Positions 31,972 through 45,835 of a stretch of 64,000 nucleotides of DNA are shown in pieces. Every line of letters starts with the position of its first letter. Position 1 is the stretch's first letter. Origin of the DNA: Mercurialis annua (taxonomy: Eukaryota > Streptophyta > Magnoliopsida > Malpighiales > Euphorbiaceae). The notes under the pieces were generated by a model that did no database searches, was not told the DNA's origin, and saw only the letters and a list, made by a program, of their open reading frames with translations. A program made the translations under genes and the position numbers. The DNA is taken from positions 10,085,001 to 10,149,000 of the forward strand of contig NC_065577.1 in assembly GCF_937616625.2 (NCBI RefSeq). The letters are read 5' to 3'.

Positions 31972-34900
31972 AAGTTGGTATCAGAGCAGTTGGTCCAGTT
32001 ACCACTGCCAGTCTATGAAAAGTGTCTGTTTGACCTTAAGTACCTAGGAACTACTGCAGCGTATAGAGTCGAGCCTTATTGCCTATATGTGTTTGCTTGA
32101 GTTTGTTTAATGTTATAAGCTATCCATTGCCGATTAGAACGTGTGAGTATGAGATTGCTAAGTGTTTAAATGAATGTGATATGCTTAGATAGTTAGTCAA
32201 GCTTTAAGTTAGATAGTGCATATCATATATTAAATTATTGGATATTGTGGAAGGGTGGTTTGGACAGTATCTCATGGTTAAGAATTGTTTCTGTTCATAT
32301 TTGGGTAAAATGGAGCTCAGCTACATGTTGTATCAGAAGAGGAGGAGGTGTCTCCTATTTATTCAAGTGAAATTTCATGTAGATATTGGAAAATGATCAG
32401 GAATTCATCAAAATGGTTTTCACACTAACGTCACAGGATCACCTAAGAGCCATGGGAACGAGTACATGTTAGATAGTGATAGATTTTTACAGCTCGGGGT
32501 AGAACCATCTCGCCTAAGATGAAAATTAGTAAGGAAAATGAAGAAGACCCATCTAAGGAGGGTCCATTAGAGAATCCCGATATTGAAGTATTTGGAAATA
32601 GTCAATTTTGGGCTAAGATATTTAGGTACCGTGACATGAGAAATGAGATAATTTGAAAAGAGAATCAGGCCGAGGCGAGAACAAACAGTATCCAAGCACA
32701 GATAGAACCTTTTCTAGGGGTACACTTATGATTGAGGCATATACTACTGCATTATGCGTATGGTAAACGCAATGCCTGAGCTTAACAGAGATAGTGATGA
32801 AGTCAACCTTAGGTACATTAAGGGATTAGGACCAGGCTTTGTGGAGGCATATGACTACGAGTCGGAATATTTTGGATCCTTATCTGCCGTAGCTTGTTAG
32901 ATAGCTAGGAATTCAAGTGGAACAATGGTTTCCTTCCACCCTTTTTCTTCCGACGTGAGAGATCGATATTTCTTATATTTAGGAGTACTGCTCTTTGTAT
33001 TTGGCATGACCCTAAATTGGTTCATAGAAATAGAGGCAGTGCTAGACGCGCTAGAGAACGCGAACGTGGCATTGTGACCTGAGAGAGGGGTAAGTCCAAT
33101 CAGGCACCCCATATACGAAATGATTTCTATGTTGTGTGCCATACGTTTTTATGTGATTGAAATGTTTGCATTGTTTTGCTTTAATATGTGATTGATTTGA
33201 TTCACGTATGCACGTGAATAGTATAAACCGTGCGTTGCATATTTTATATGGTTAATTGCCTTGTTTTTGGTATATGATTGATCATAATTGTGTTTGATCG
33301 ACATGGCGTGCATATGATAAATAGTATCTCGTGTAGGCATTCCCTATAGAAATAGATTATGATAAACTATGTTTATTAGGATTTATCCTATGCACAATTT
33401 ATAGTATAACAATTGAACGAAAAATACATAAAACACATAAAATATATATATCGTCAAACGTAATTCCTAATATTACGTTTTATTTAGTGAGAAGGATGGT
33501 AAGTGATTAGAGAATAAAGATCATTGTGAAGAGTCGATATGTATGCCTAAGGGCCACAAGATATAAGTATGTGATCGAAAAGATGAATCATAAAGATAAA
33601 TGGATATTAGAAGATATAGAGTGGGATGTTTGATTTGAAGTGTTGGAGAGGAATAGTTTTGGTTGTGAAACACTTAGACAAGTGTTAGCAGACGACAAAA
33701 CTTTCAATATCAAAATCATAATAAACTCCAATAAATAATAATAAAAGCCAATAATGTCGCAGAGTGTGTAGTCTGGAGGGACTTACGGTTTTGCAAATGA
33801 TATGAAGATCTTATGTTTTTAACAGTGCAATTGTGCTCAGACATTGCATATGGCCAATCATAATCACGTTAGCAATGCATACAGTTTTTGTACGAAAAAT
33901 GTTTTTTTTTCAAAATATAGGTCATGCATCATATTTGTACAACGATGAAAGAAAACGTGATTTTATCGAGCAACTCTTTAGTGATGAGAGCTGTCATCAC
34001 TCTGAGCCACAATTGTACTAGAGTTTTCAAAGCAATTTGAAATTAAATGAAAAGTTTGAAATGGCCGGCCAAACCAATCAAAGATGATTGGAAATTTGTT
34101 TTGTTTTGTAAGAGAACTCCGATGTAAAACCCTGCGACAATAATAAAAATATGAACGTATGCGATAAAATGCACCCCAATAAAAGAATTGAGCCTAAATA
34201 ATAATAAAACGTTATCAAATCGATCGAGATAAGTAGTAAGGGGTGTCGATGAGATACCAGTGATTATACTTACACAAGGGTAAGAGAAAGTGAAAGTAAA
34301 AAGTTTATAATGAAAAGAATAAAACGTAAAAAAAAAAAAAAAAAAAACCCGAAAAGAATGCGGGATACGAGTGGTATATAGAAGAATTGGATAATACGCG
34401 TTTAAAGCTTAATACTCGATTAGAGTAAATAAAGAAAGGGAGTAAAATATGGGATGATAGGCTATCAGAAAGATGCATTATATGAGGATTAAAGTGAAGA
34501 CATAAGAGAAAATTAGATTCAGTAATGTTGTTCATAAAAAGAATTAGGTGGGTGGATTTGATATAAGTATAAAGTTAACCTTGTTGATAATTCGAGTATC
34601 AGTAAGAGTTTGATATAAGGATTTACACTTAACCGAGAGTATTTCGCATCGACAAAATTTGAAGGATAATTTGTCGACCTTAGATCAAGAGATAAGATCA
34701 AAAACACTAGAATGAGGTGTATACGAGGATCGAGAAATACATTAAAAGGAGGAAAAAAAAATTCTATTAAACGATGGTGAAGACGTCACCAGTCTAATAT
34801 AAGTAATTGACGTCAAAGATTCGGAAGGTGAAGAAGGACACGACATAAAGTAAGTAATGCCTAGCAGGCATTCGACTTCATAAAATTCAACATCAGAAGG

Positions 34901-36199
34901 CCATGAAGAGAGCGATTGGTATAAAGGGAAAGGTATTCCTATATACCATAGGACATCGATAAGAATGTCATTTATAAATATGTACATAATTGGATACGAG
35001 TAAGATGGAAAACAACAAGAAAGATGACGTTAGACTTCGATAAACTTCAAAGTTATGTGATGCGAAAAGGAAACAAAGATTATCAAAAAGTATACATGAA
35101 TAGACAATTGGAAGGTAGGCAACGATGCTACCAAAAGGCAATTTTTGGGTACAAAAGTTAGTGGGGATGCGAAATCTCGTTGAAGGAAGGTAAAAGGAGA
35201 ATGAACTTCGAGATAAAGTGAAGAATCAACCTTATACTCTACAAGAAGAGTATAAGTGAATATTAAATATAAATGTTAGAAGAGTCGTTGAAAGAAAATA
35301 ACTTGAACTTAACTATAACCAAAGGACGCAGTTTCTAAATTGCCCAAACGAGACCACGTTTTGAACTGTGTTTGGACCTCAAAAGTCGATTATTACTAAT
35401 CGAAATTAATGGATATAAGTAGATTGTATTGCATAGGTTGAATTTAGATAATTCAATCAATGCATTGTTAAATTAAATTGGTTGTATTTAAACCCCAAGA
35501 GTGAGTGAAAAACACGAAATTAAGGGAAAGATAAAGGTGTTGAGATGGTGTCAGCTTTGAGAACGTTCTTGAAAGTCAAGGAAATCTCGAAAGTAGGTCG
35601 AGTCTTAACGAAAGTTGTGGACGGGATAATAAAATATGGGAATGCTGAATTAAATTCAGCTTAAGACATTTTAAACGCTTGATTCATCGATTTGAACAAT
35701 GACTATAAGACCTGCAAGTGCAGCTCCAAAACTACCTCATGGAAGCAATTTCAGCGCAAGTTTTCGACATAGTCGAGGATTATTTGAACTCGATGTTCAA
35801 ACGAAATTTGAAGATGGCACTGAGGACTATAAGACTGCCAACTTTGTTTAACAAACAAGCTACTCGACAAAAGAAATTTTAAGGGTCAAAGTTGACCAGA
35901 AGAGCAATTTTGGATAAGTTAAAAATAACTTAAAACATTAAGTTATTCAATTAAATTGTTCTAAATTAATCAAATTAAGATTTTGATTAATAAATAAAGG
36001 ACAATATAAGGACGTTTAAAAGTTGTATCAAGTACGATACAAAAGAGATACGACGACTGAAGTACCGCGGAGAAGCGACAAATCTACGCGTGACAGAAAT
36101 CACGAAGAAAAACGTATAAGAAGATGGTAGGAAGTTTACCTAGGAAGGTACTTAAAGTATTGGAAAATTCGAGGACGAATTTTTATAAGGGGGGAAGAA
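31972..36199 (+). other. Interior 1 of the LARD array
   Basis: 4.2 kb beginning with the tRNA-iMet primer site TGGTATCAGAGC (31976-31987) and ending with the purine tract AAGGGGGGAAGAA (36187-36199). No ORF over ~85 codons and no pol motif. It contains a perfect 8-bp-stem hairpin at 33980-34001 within a block conserved in the family-1 LARD. Confidence 0.85.
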
Positions 36200-38337
36200 T
36201 GTAATACCCCGTACGTTTGACGTTGCCGAAATGAGCAACACAATTTAAATTAGTAGTCATAGCGACTAGAAAAGGGAGTTAGCGAAAGAATTACGTAATT
36301 AAGGACGAGGATAGGTCGATATTGAAATCTAAAGAAGGAATTTCAATATTTGTAACATCTAAAATAATTAAACGGGACTAAGGAAAAGTAGGAATTAAAA
36401 AATAAGATTAAGTCCATAAGAAATTGGAAAATATAATTTTATTGTCCGAAAATATAATTTAAATAAATTATTGACGGAAATTGGTATTTAAGATAATAAT
36501 ATCGATTACTTGGATATCGATATTTTTCAAATTAAAATAAGGACGGAAAAGTGACGAAAATAGTCGTTTTCGCTCAAATTGGAAAAGTGAGCGTTTTAGC
36601 CAAAATTTGACAAAATCGATTAGCGGAATTTAAATAATAAGTAGGCGGAAGAGTATTATTTATTTGGACATAAATAATACGAAAATTTATCGAGATTTAA
36701 CGATTGAGTGATTTTTGGGCTAAATTGAACGAAACAAATGTTAGGAATCAAAGCGAATGGAGGTGGCAATCTTAAGGACTAAAGAGAGCACTTTGCCAAG
36801 CTTTATAAGCCCATTAGCTTATGAATATTAAGCCTTCAAGAACTGATTTCCAGCAAAGAGAAAGAAGATGAACCCATCATCTTCTTCAAAGTTCTCAAAA
36901 TTTCTAAGGCTTGGGGTTTATTCGTTTGACATCGGATTCACGTGATTTTTGCGGCGTTGGAATGAGGAGAAGATTATCTACTGATCTAACCTATCAATTA
37001 AAGGTAAGGATGACAATTTTTGGTTAGGTTTTCGGAATTAGGGGCTGTTCTATGTTCATGAATGGGTAATGGATTGTATTACTTGTAGATTCTTCGTTAG
37101 ACATCGGAATTGAGTGATTTTCGCGGCGACGGAAAGAGGGGAGGAAGACCTACTGATATACAGCTTCAATTCAAGGTAAAAATGAAGTTTTTGTCTCTGA
37201 AATTGAGGGTTTATAAGCTGTTCGTGATGAAGTAATGGTTTGATTAAAATCATGATTATTTGATGCGTAAATAATGCTTTTGAATGATTTTTATGGCGTT
37301 GCATATCTATCATCTAAGGGCTGATAATCAAGATTTAAAGCTCAATATCTAGTTAGGTTTTAATGAATTAAAGGCTGTTTTAAATAACAAGTTGGTGATG
37401 ATGGTTAATAAGCTATAATTGATAGTTTATAGCATTAATTATTAATTGGGGGCTGAGTTTGATGTGTTGTGGTGAGATGTGAGAGTTGTGTTTATTGGAT
37501 AGGCATTGGTGTTAGGTTCCGGAGGTGGAAGACCACCATACCTGCTGGTCTTCCGACCAGCAGGGCTCACGCTGTGCTGAACTCAGCACGGCAGTGAGCA
37601 GTGTTGTGACAGCCCTGGTGCGACGCACCAGGGCTGATCAATCAGTCCCTCCCCTTTCTTGGGAGGGCACGGTGGTAGGGGAGAGGGCTGAGCCACCCTT
37701 CCCCCGTAGCATGAACATGTCGACTTTCGTTAAGCGCTATGTTATGAAACTAGGAAACGATTTTGACGCAAAATAGTTTATAAATCAATGCTTGAACTAA
37801 AGAAATGGTTATATGGAATAGATAGAAAAATGATGTTTAGTTTTAATAAACCATCGAGATATCAAGGTTTAAGGGTTGGAGTTTAGAGATACGTATTTAA
37901 AATGTTAAATACATTATCGGTTTAAAGTAAATTGTTGAGTTGGCAAGATTATGATCAAGTTAGAGAATATAGTAGGAGTAAAATACGCCGACCTAAGTTT
38001 GAAATTTAGGACTATAATAGATGGTTTACGTTTATGAATTAAACGCATTTAGTTTGTATTCTTGACAGACGCATCGACGCAGCACGTAATCGTCGGAGTT
38101 AGTTTAACGGGGTTCGGCTATCATTTTAATGTCGTGCTTATTGGATGGCGAATTTTGTGAGTATACTTTACTTTTGCGTATTATTACGCTATAAGTATAT
38201 TATTAAATATTTTATTTATAAGTTATAAAAACACATCGCATTATATAATGATTTGTTGTGATTTGAGATTGTATGAACTAAATGGTTATTCTACCGTGAG
38301 ATACACGGAGTATGAATTATTATACATACATAGATGA

Positions 38338-38383
<46 letters not shown>

Positions 38384-39435
38384 TAATAGTTTATGTTTGA
38401 AATTTTGTATATCGTTTTGTTGCTATTTGTTCTATGCTTGAAAATGATATGTGATCCGAAGGAACAAGCTACCTATTGGGCGTCAATAGGCCGTGTGATC
38501 ACCGGTGTCTATAAGAGTCTAGATACGTGTATATAGAAACGTTTGATATGAGCTCATTAAATGTTGATCATATTTATGATTATGAAATGGAATATGTTTG
38601 GGTATCGGAAAGGAGGATTATAATTTTGGTAGATACGAGGTAACTCGGTCGAACTATCTCGGGACCCGTATCTAGTGAGTAACTCGGTTGAACTATCTCG
38701 GGACTCACACCTTGGGATTAAGTAGTGGCATAAGTAACTCGGTTGAACTATCTCGGGACTATGCCACGTGGTAACGAGTAACTCGGTTGAACTATCTCGG
38801 GAACGTACCACTTGGATCAAAATGATTTGATATGAATACAATGCATGTTAGGAAAAGTTAGGAGTTTAAGATTAAGGTTTCCATCGGATCAAATCCTTGT
38901 TTGTAATGTGATAATATTATATTTGTTTAAATAAATGAATTTCAATTGCGATGTTATTTTTGTGGTAATACCGTTAGTAAAGTATATCTCACTCAGCTTA
39001 AGCTGACCCCCCAATAGTGTTTCCTTTCAGGTTTATTATATGGCGATGTAGTCGAGCCTCCATCCATTTTTCTGGAAGTCTCAGTTGTGAAAGTTTCTAC
39101 CCTTCTTAGAGCTGCAGTAGTTATGGTAGTAGACTTAGTCGATAGTAGACAGTTTATGTTTTTCATGTGCTCTGGCATAAAGATGTATTTTTGGAAAATG
39201 GTTTATCCAACAATTTTGTATATGATTACATGGTATTTTAAATAGGGTGGTTTGTGTTTTTAACAGGTGCCAGTAGCACAGTTTTCAAACGTTATATTGC
39301 CGATTTTAAAAAAAATGTATGATTGTTATTTTGCGAAAAAAAAATTTATAGTGAATTTCAGGCTTGCTACGGGATTCGGAACTACAATTCCCATTCCCTA
39401 GCGCCGGTCGCGGCCCTCGATTTTGGGTCGTGACA
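36200..39435 (+). repeat. LTR 2 (middle) of the LARD array
   Basis: 3236 bp, nearly identical to LTRs 1 and 3; longest (TA)n run (~38339-38382). It has private changes such as GGGAACGTACC in the fourth hairpin unit (LTRs 1 and 3 have GGGACCGTACC). Confidence 0.92.
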
Positions 39436-42400
39436 AAGTTGGTATCAGAGCAGTTGGTCCAGTTACCACTGCCAGTCTATGAAAAGTGTCTGTTTGACCT
39501 TAAGTACCTAGGAACTACTGCAGCGTATAGAGTCGAGCCTTATTGCCTATATGTGTTTGCTTGAGTTTGTTTAATGTTATAAGCTATCCATTGCCGATTA
39601 GAACGTGTGAGTATGAGATTGCTAAGTGTTTAAATGAATGTGATATGCTTAGATAGTTAGTCAAGCTTTAAGTTAGATAGTGCATATCATATATTAAATT
39701 ATTGGATATTGTGGAAGGGTGGTTTGGACAGTATCTCATGGTTAAGAATTGTTTCTGTTCATATTTGGGTAAAATGGAGCTCAGCTACATGTTGTATCAG
39801 AAGAGGAGGAGGTGTCTCCTATTTATTCAAGTGAAATTTCATGTAGATATTGGAAAATGATCAGGAATTCATCAAAATGGTTTTCACACTAACGTCACAG
39901 GATCACCTAAGAGCCATGGGAACGAGTACATGTTAGATAGTGATAGATTTTTACAGCTCGGGGTAGAACCATCTCGCCTAAGATGAAAATTAGTAAGGAA
40001 AATGAAGAAGACCCATCTAAGGAGGGTCCATTAGAGAATCCCGATATTGAAGTATTTGGAAATAGTCAATTTTGGGCTAAGATATTTAGGTACCGTGACA
40101 TGAGAAATGAGATAATTTGAAAAGAGAATCAGGCCGAGGCGAGAACAAACAGTATCCAAGCACAGATAGAACCTTTTCTAGGGGTACACTTATGATTGAG
40201 GCATATACTACTGCATTATGCGTATGGTAAACGCAATGCCTGAGCTTAACAGAGATAGTGATGAAGTCAACCTTAGGTACATTAAGGGATTAGGACCAGG
40301 CTTTGTGGAGGCATATGACTACGAGTCGGAATATTTTGGATCCTTATCTGCCGTAGCTTGTTAGATAGCTAGGAATTCAAGTGGAACAATGGTTTCCTTC
40401 CACCCTTTTTCTTCCGACGTGAGAGATCGATATTTCTTATATTTAGGAGTACTGCTCTTTGTATTTGGCATGACCCTAAATTGGTTCATAGAAATAGAGG
40501 CAGTGCTAGACGCGCTAGAGAACGCGAACGTGGCATTGTGACCTGAGAGAGGGGTAAGTCCAATCAGGCACCCCATATACGAAATGATTTCTATGTTGTG
40601 TGCCATACGTTTTTATATGATTGAAATGTTTGCATTGTTTTGCTTTAATATGTGATTGATTTGATTCACGTATGCACGTGAATAGTATAAACCGTGCGTT
40701 GCATATTTTATATGGTTAATTGCCTTGTTTTTGGTATATGATTGATCATAATTGTGTTTGATCGACATGGCGTGCATATGATAAATAGTATCTCGTGTAG
40801 GCATTCCCTATAGAAATAGATTATGATAAACTATGTTTATTAGGATTTATCCTATGCACAATTTATAGTATAACAATTGAACGAAAAATACATAAAACAC
40901 ATAAAATATATATATCGTCAAACGTAATTCCTAATATTACGTTTTATTTAGTGAGAAGGATGGTAAGTGATTAGAGAATAAAGATCATTGTGAAGAGTCG
41001 ATATGTATGCCTAAGGGCCACAAGATATAAGTATGTGATCGAAAAGATGAATCATAAAGATAAATGGATATTAGAAGATATAGAGTGGGATGTTTGATTT
41101 GAAGTGTTGGAGAGGAATAGTTTTGGTTGTGAAACACTTAGACAAGTGTTAGCAGACGACAAAACTTTCAATATCAAAATCATAATAAACTCCAATAAAT
41201 AATAATAAAAGCCAATAATGTCGCAGAGTGTGTAGTCTGGAGGGACTTACGGTTTTGCAAATGATATGAAGATCTTATGTTTTTAACAGTGCAATTGTGC
41301 TCAGACATTGCATATGGCCAATCATAATCACGTTAGCAATGCATACAGTTTTTGTACGAAAAATGTTTTTTTTTCAAAATATAGGTCATGCATCATATTT
41401 GTACAACGATGAAAGAAAACGTGATTTTATCGAGCAACTCTTTAGTGATGAGAGCTGTCATCACTCTGAGCCACAATTGTACTAGAGTTTTCAAAGCAAT
41501 TTGAAATTAAATGAAAAGTTTGAAATGGCCGGCCAAACCAATCAAAGATGATTGGAAATTTGTTTTGTTTTGTAAGAGAACTCCGATGTAAAACCCTGCG
41601 ACAATAATAAAAATATGAACGTATGCGATAAAATGCACCCCAATAAAAGAATTGAGCCTAAATAATAATAAAACGTTATCAAATCGATCGAGATAAGTAG
41701 TAAGGGGTGTCGATGAGATACCAGTGATTATACTTACACAAGGGTAAGAGAAAGTGAAAGTAAAAAGTTTATAATGAAAAGAATAAAACGTAAAAAAAAA
41801 AAAAAAAAAAAAAACCCGAAAAGAATGCGGGATACGAGTGGTATATAGAAGAATTGGATAATACGCGTTTAAAGCTTAATACTCGATTAGAGTAAATAAA
41901 GAAAGGGAGTAAAATATGGGATGATAGGCTATCAGAAAGATGCATTATATGAGGATTAAAGTGAAGACATAAGAGAAAATTAGATTCAGTAATGTTGTTC
42001 ATAAAAAGAATTAGGTGGGTGGATTTGATATAAGTATAAAGTTAACCTTGTTGATAATTCGAGTATCAGTAAGAGTTTGATATAAGGATTTACACTTAAC
42101 CGAGAGTATTTCGCATCGACAAAATTTGAAGGATAATTTGTCGACCTTAGATCAAGAGATAAGATCAAAAACACTAGAATGAGGTGTATACGAGGATCGA
42201 GAAATACATTAAAAGGAGGAAAAAAAATTCTATTAAACGATGGTGAAGACGTCACCAGTCTAATATAAGTAATTGACGTCAAAGATTCGGAAGGTGAAGA
42301 AGGACACGACATAAAGTAAGTAATGCCTAGCAGGCATTCGACTTCATAAAATTCAACATCAGAAGGCCATGAAGAGAGCGATTGGTATAAAGGGAAAGGT

Positions 42401-43665
42401 ATTCCTATATACCATAGGACATCGATAAGAATGTCATTTATAAATATGTACATAATTGGATACGAGTAAGATGGAAAACAACAAGAAAGATGACGTTAGA
42501 CTTCGATAAACTTCAAAGTTATGTGATGCGAAAAGGAAACAAAGATTATCAAAAAGTATACATGAATAGACAATTGGAAGGTAGGCAACGATGCTACCAA
42601 AAGGCAATTTTTGGGTACAAAAGTTAGTGGGGATGCGAAATCTCGTTGAAGGAAGGTAAAAGGAGAATGAACTTCGAGATAAAGTGAAGAATCAACCTTA
42701 TACTCTACAAGAAGAGTATAAGTGAATATTAAATATAAATGTTAGAAGAGTCGTTGAAAGAAAATAACTTGAACTTAACTATAACCAAAGGACGCAGTTT
42801 CTAAATTGCCCAAACGAGACCACGTTTTGAACTGTGTTTGGACCTCAAAAGTCGATTATTACTAATCGAAATTAATGGATATAAGTAGATTGTATTGCAT
42901 AGGTTGAATTTAGATAATTCAATCAATGCATTGTTAAATTAAATTGGTTGTATTTAAACCCCAAGAGTGAGTGAAAAACACGAAATTAAGGGAAAGATAA
43001 AGGTGTTGAGATGGTGTCAGCTTTGAGAACGTTCTTGAAAGTCAAGGAAATCTCGAAAGTAGGTCGAGTCTTAACGAAAGTTGTGGACGGGATAATAAAA
43101 TATGGGAATGCTGAATTAAATTCAGCTTAAGACATTTTAAACGCTTGATTCATCGATTTGAACAATGACTATAAGACCTGCAAGTGCAGCTCCAAAACTA
43201 CCTCATGGAAGCAATTTCAGCGCAAGTTTTCGACATAGTCGAGGATTATTTGAACTCGATGTTCAAACGAAATTTGAAGATGGCACTGAGGACTATAAGA
43301 CTGCCAACTTTGTTTAACAAACAAGCTACTCGACAAAAGAAATTTTAAGGGTCAAAGTTGACCAGAAGAGCAATTTTGGATAAGTTAAAAATAACTTAAA
43401 ACATTAAGTTATTCAATTAAATTGTTCTAAATTAATCAAATTAAGATTTTGATTAATAAATAAAGGACAATATAAGGACGTTTAAAAGTTGTATCAAGTA
43501 CGATACAAAAGAGATACGACGACTGAAGTACCGCGGAGAAGCGACAAATCTACGCGTGACAGAAATCACGAAGAAAAACGTATAAGAAGATGGTAGGAAG
43601 TTTACCTAGGAAGGTACTTAAAGTATTGGAAAATTCGAGGACGAATTTTTATAAGGGGGGAAGAA
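39436..43665 (+). other. Interior 2 of the LARD array
   Basis: Almost identical copy of 31972-36199, differing by rare substitutions and homopolymer lengths (for example the A-run at ~41793). Primer site at 39440-39451, purine tract 43653-43665. Non-coding. Confidence 0.85.
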
Positions 43666-45803
43666 TGTAATACCCCGTACGTTTGACGTTGCCGAAATGA
43701 GCAACACAATTTAAATTAGTAGTCATAGCGACTAGAAAAGGGAGTTAGCGAAAGAATTACGTAATTAAGGACGAGGATAGGTCGATATTGAAATCTAAAG
43801 AAGGAATTTCAATATTTGTAACATCTAAAATAATTAAACGGGACTAAGGAAAAGTAGGAATTAAAAAATAAGATTAAGTCCATAAGAAATTGGAAAATAT
43901 AATTTTATTGTCCGAAAATATAATTTAAATAAATTATTGACGGAAATTGGTATTTAAGATAATAATATCGATTACTTGGATATCGATATTTTTCAAATTA
44001 AAATAAGGACGGAAAAGTGACGAAAATAGTCGTTTTCGCTCAAATTGGAAAAGTGAGCGTTTTAGCCAAAATTTGACAAAATCGATTAGCGGAATTTAAA
44101 TAATAAGTAGGCGGAAGAGTATTATTTATTTGGACATAAATAATACGAAAATTTATCGAGATTTAACGATTGAGTGATTTTTGGGCTAAATTGAACGAAA
44201 CAAATGTTAGGAATCAAAGCGAATGGAGGTGGCAATCTTAAGGACTAAAGAGAGCACTTTGCCAAGCTTTATAAGCCCATTAGCTTATGAATATTAAGCC
44301 TTCAAGAACTGATTTCCAGCAAAGAGAAAGAAGATGAACCCATCATCTTCTTCAAAGTTCTCAAAATTTCTAAGGCTTGGGGTTTATTCGTTTGACATCG
44401 GATTCACGTGATTTTTGCGGCGTTGGAATGAGGAGAAGATTATCTACTGATCTAACCTATCAATTAAAGGTAAGGATGACAATTTTTGGTTAGGTTTTCG
44501 GAATTAGGGGCTGTTCTATGTTCATGAATGGGTAATGGATTGTATTACTTGTAGATTCTTCGTTAGACATCGGAATTGAGTGATTTTCGCGGCGACGGAA
44601 AGAGGGGAGGAAGACCTACTGATATACAGCTTCAATTCAAGGTAAAAATGAAGTTTTTGTCTCTGAAATTGAGGGTTTATAAGCTGTTCGTGATGAAGTA
44701 ATGGTTTGATTAAAATCATGATTATTTGATGCGTAAATAATGCTTTTGAATGATTTTTATGGCGTTGCATATCTATCATCTAAGGGCTGATAATCAAGAT
44801 TTAAAGCTCAATATCTAGTTAGGTTTTAATGAATTAAAGGCTGTTTTAAATAACAAGTTGGTGATGATGGTTAATAAGCTATAATTGATAGTTTATAGCA
44901 TTAATTATTAATTGGGGGCTGAGTTTGATGTGTTGTGGTGAGATGTGAGAGTTGTGTTTATTGGATAGGCATTGGTGTTAGGTTCCGGAGGTGGAAGACC
45001 ACCATACCTGCTGGTCTTCCGACCAGCAGGGCTCACGCTGTGCTGAACTCAGCACGGCAGTGAGCAGTGTTGTGACAGCCCTGGTGCGACGCACCAGGGC
45101 TGATCAATCAGTCCCTCCCCTTTCTTGGGAGGGCACGGTGGTAGGGGAGAGGGCTGAGCCACCCTTCCCCCGTAGCATGAACATGTCGACTTTCGTTAAG
45201 CGCTATGTTATGAAACTAGGAAACGATTTTGACGCAAAATAGTTTATAAATCAATGCTTGAACTAAAGAAATGGTTATATGGAATAGATAGAAAAATGAT
45301 GTTTAGTTTTAATAAACCATCGAGATATCAAGGTTTAAGGGTTGGAGTTTAGAGATACGTATTTAAAATGTTAAATACATTATCGGTTTAAAGTAAATTG
45401 TTGAGTTGGCAAGATTATGATCAAGTTAGAGAATATAGTAGGAGTAAAATACGCCGACCTAAGTTTGAAATTTAGGACTATAATAGATGGTTTACGTTTA
45501 TGAATTAAACGCATTTAGTTTGTATTCTTGACAGACGCATCGACGCAGCACGTAATCGTCGGAGTTAGTTTAACGGGGTTCGGCTATCATTTTAATGTCG
45601 TGCTTATTGGATGGCGAATTTTGTGAGTATACTTTACTTTTGCGTATTATTACGCTATAAGTATATTATTAAATATTTTATTTATAAGTTATAAAAACAC
45701 ATCGCATTATATAATGATTTGTTGTGATTTGAGATTGTATGAACTAAATGGTTATTCTACCGTGAGATACACGGAGTATGAATTATTATACATACATAGA
45801 TGA

Positions 45804-45835
<32 letters not shown>

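Noticed and set aside
31972..31990. tRNA-Met gene from TGGTATCAGAGC
   Set aside because: Only the primer-site complement of the tRNA 3' end, with no tRNA body.
32897..33142. 81-codon minus-strand ORF (also 40361) in LARD interiors
   Set aside because: No domain, antisense, and kept only because the two interiors are recent copies.
41986..42453. 155-codon minus-strand ORF in LARD interior 2
   Set aside because: In the nearly identical interior 1 it is split by a 2-base change in an A-run. It is antisense to the element and not similar to anything recognised.
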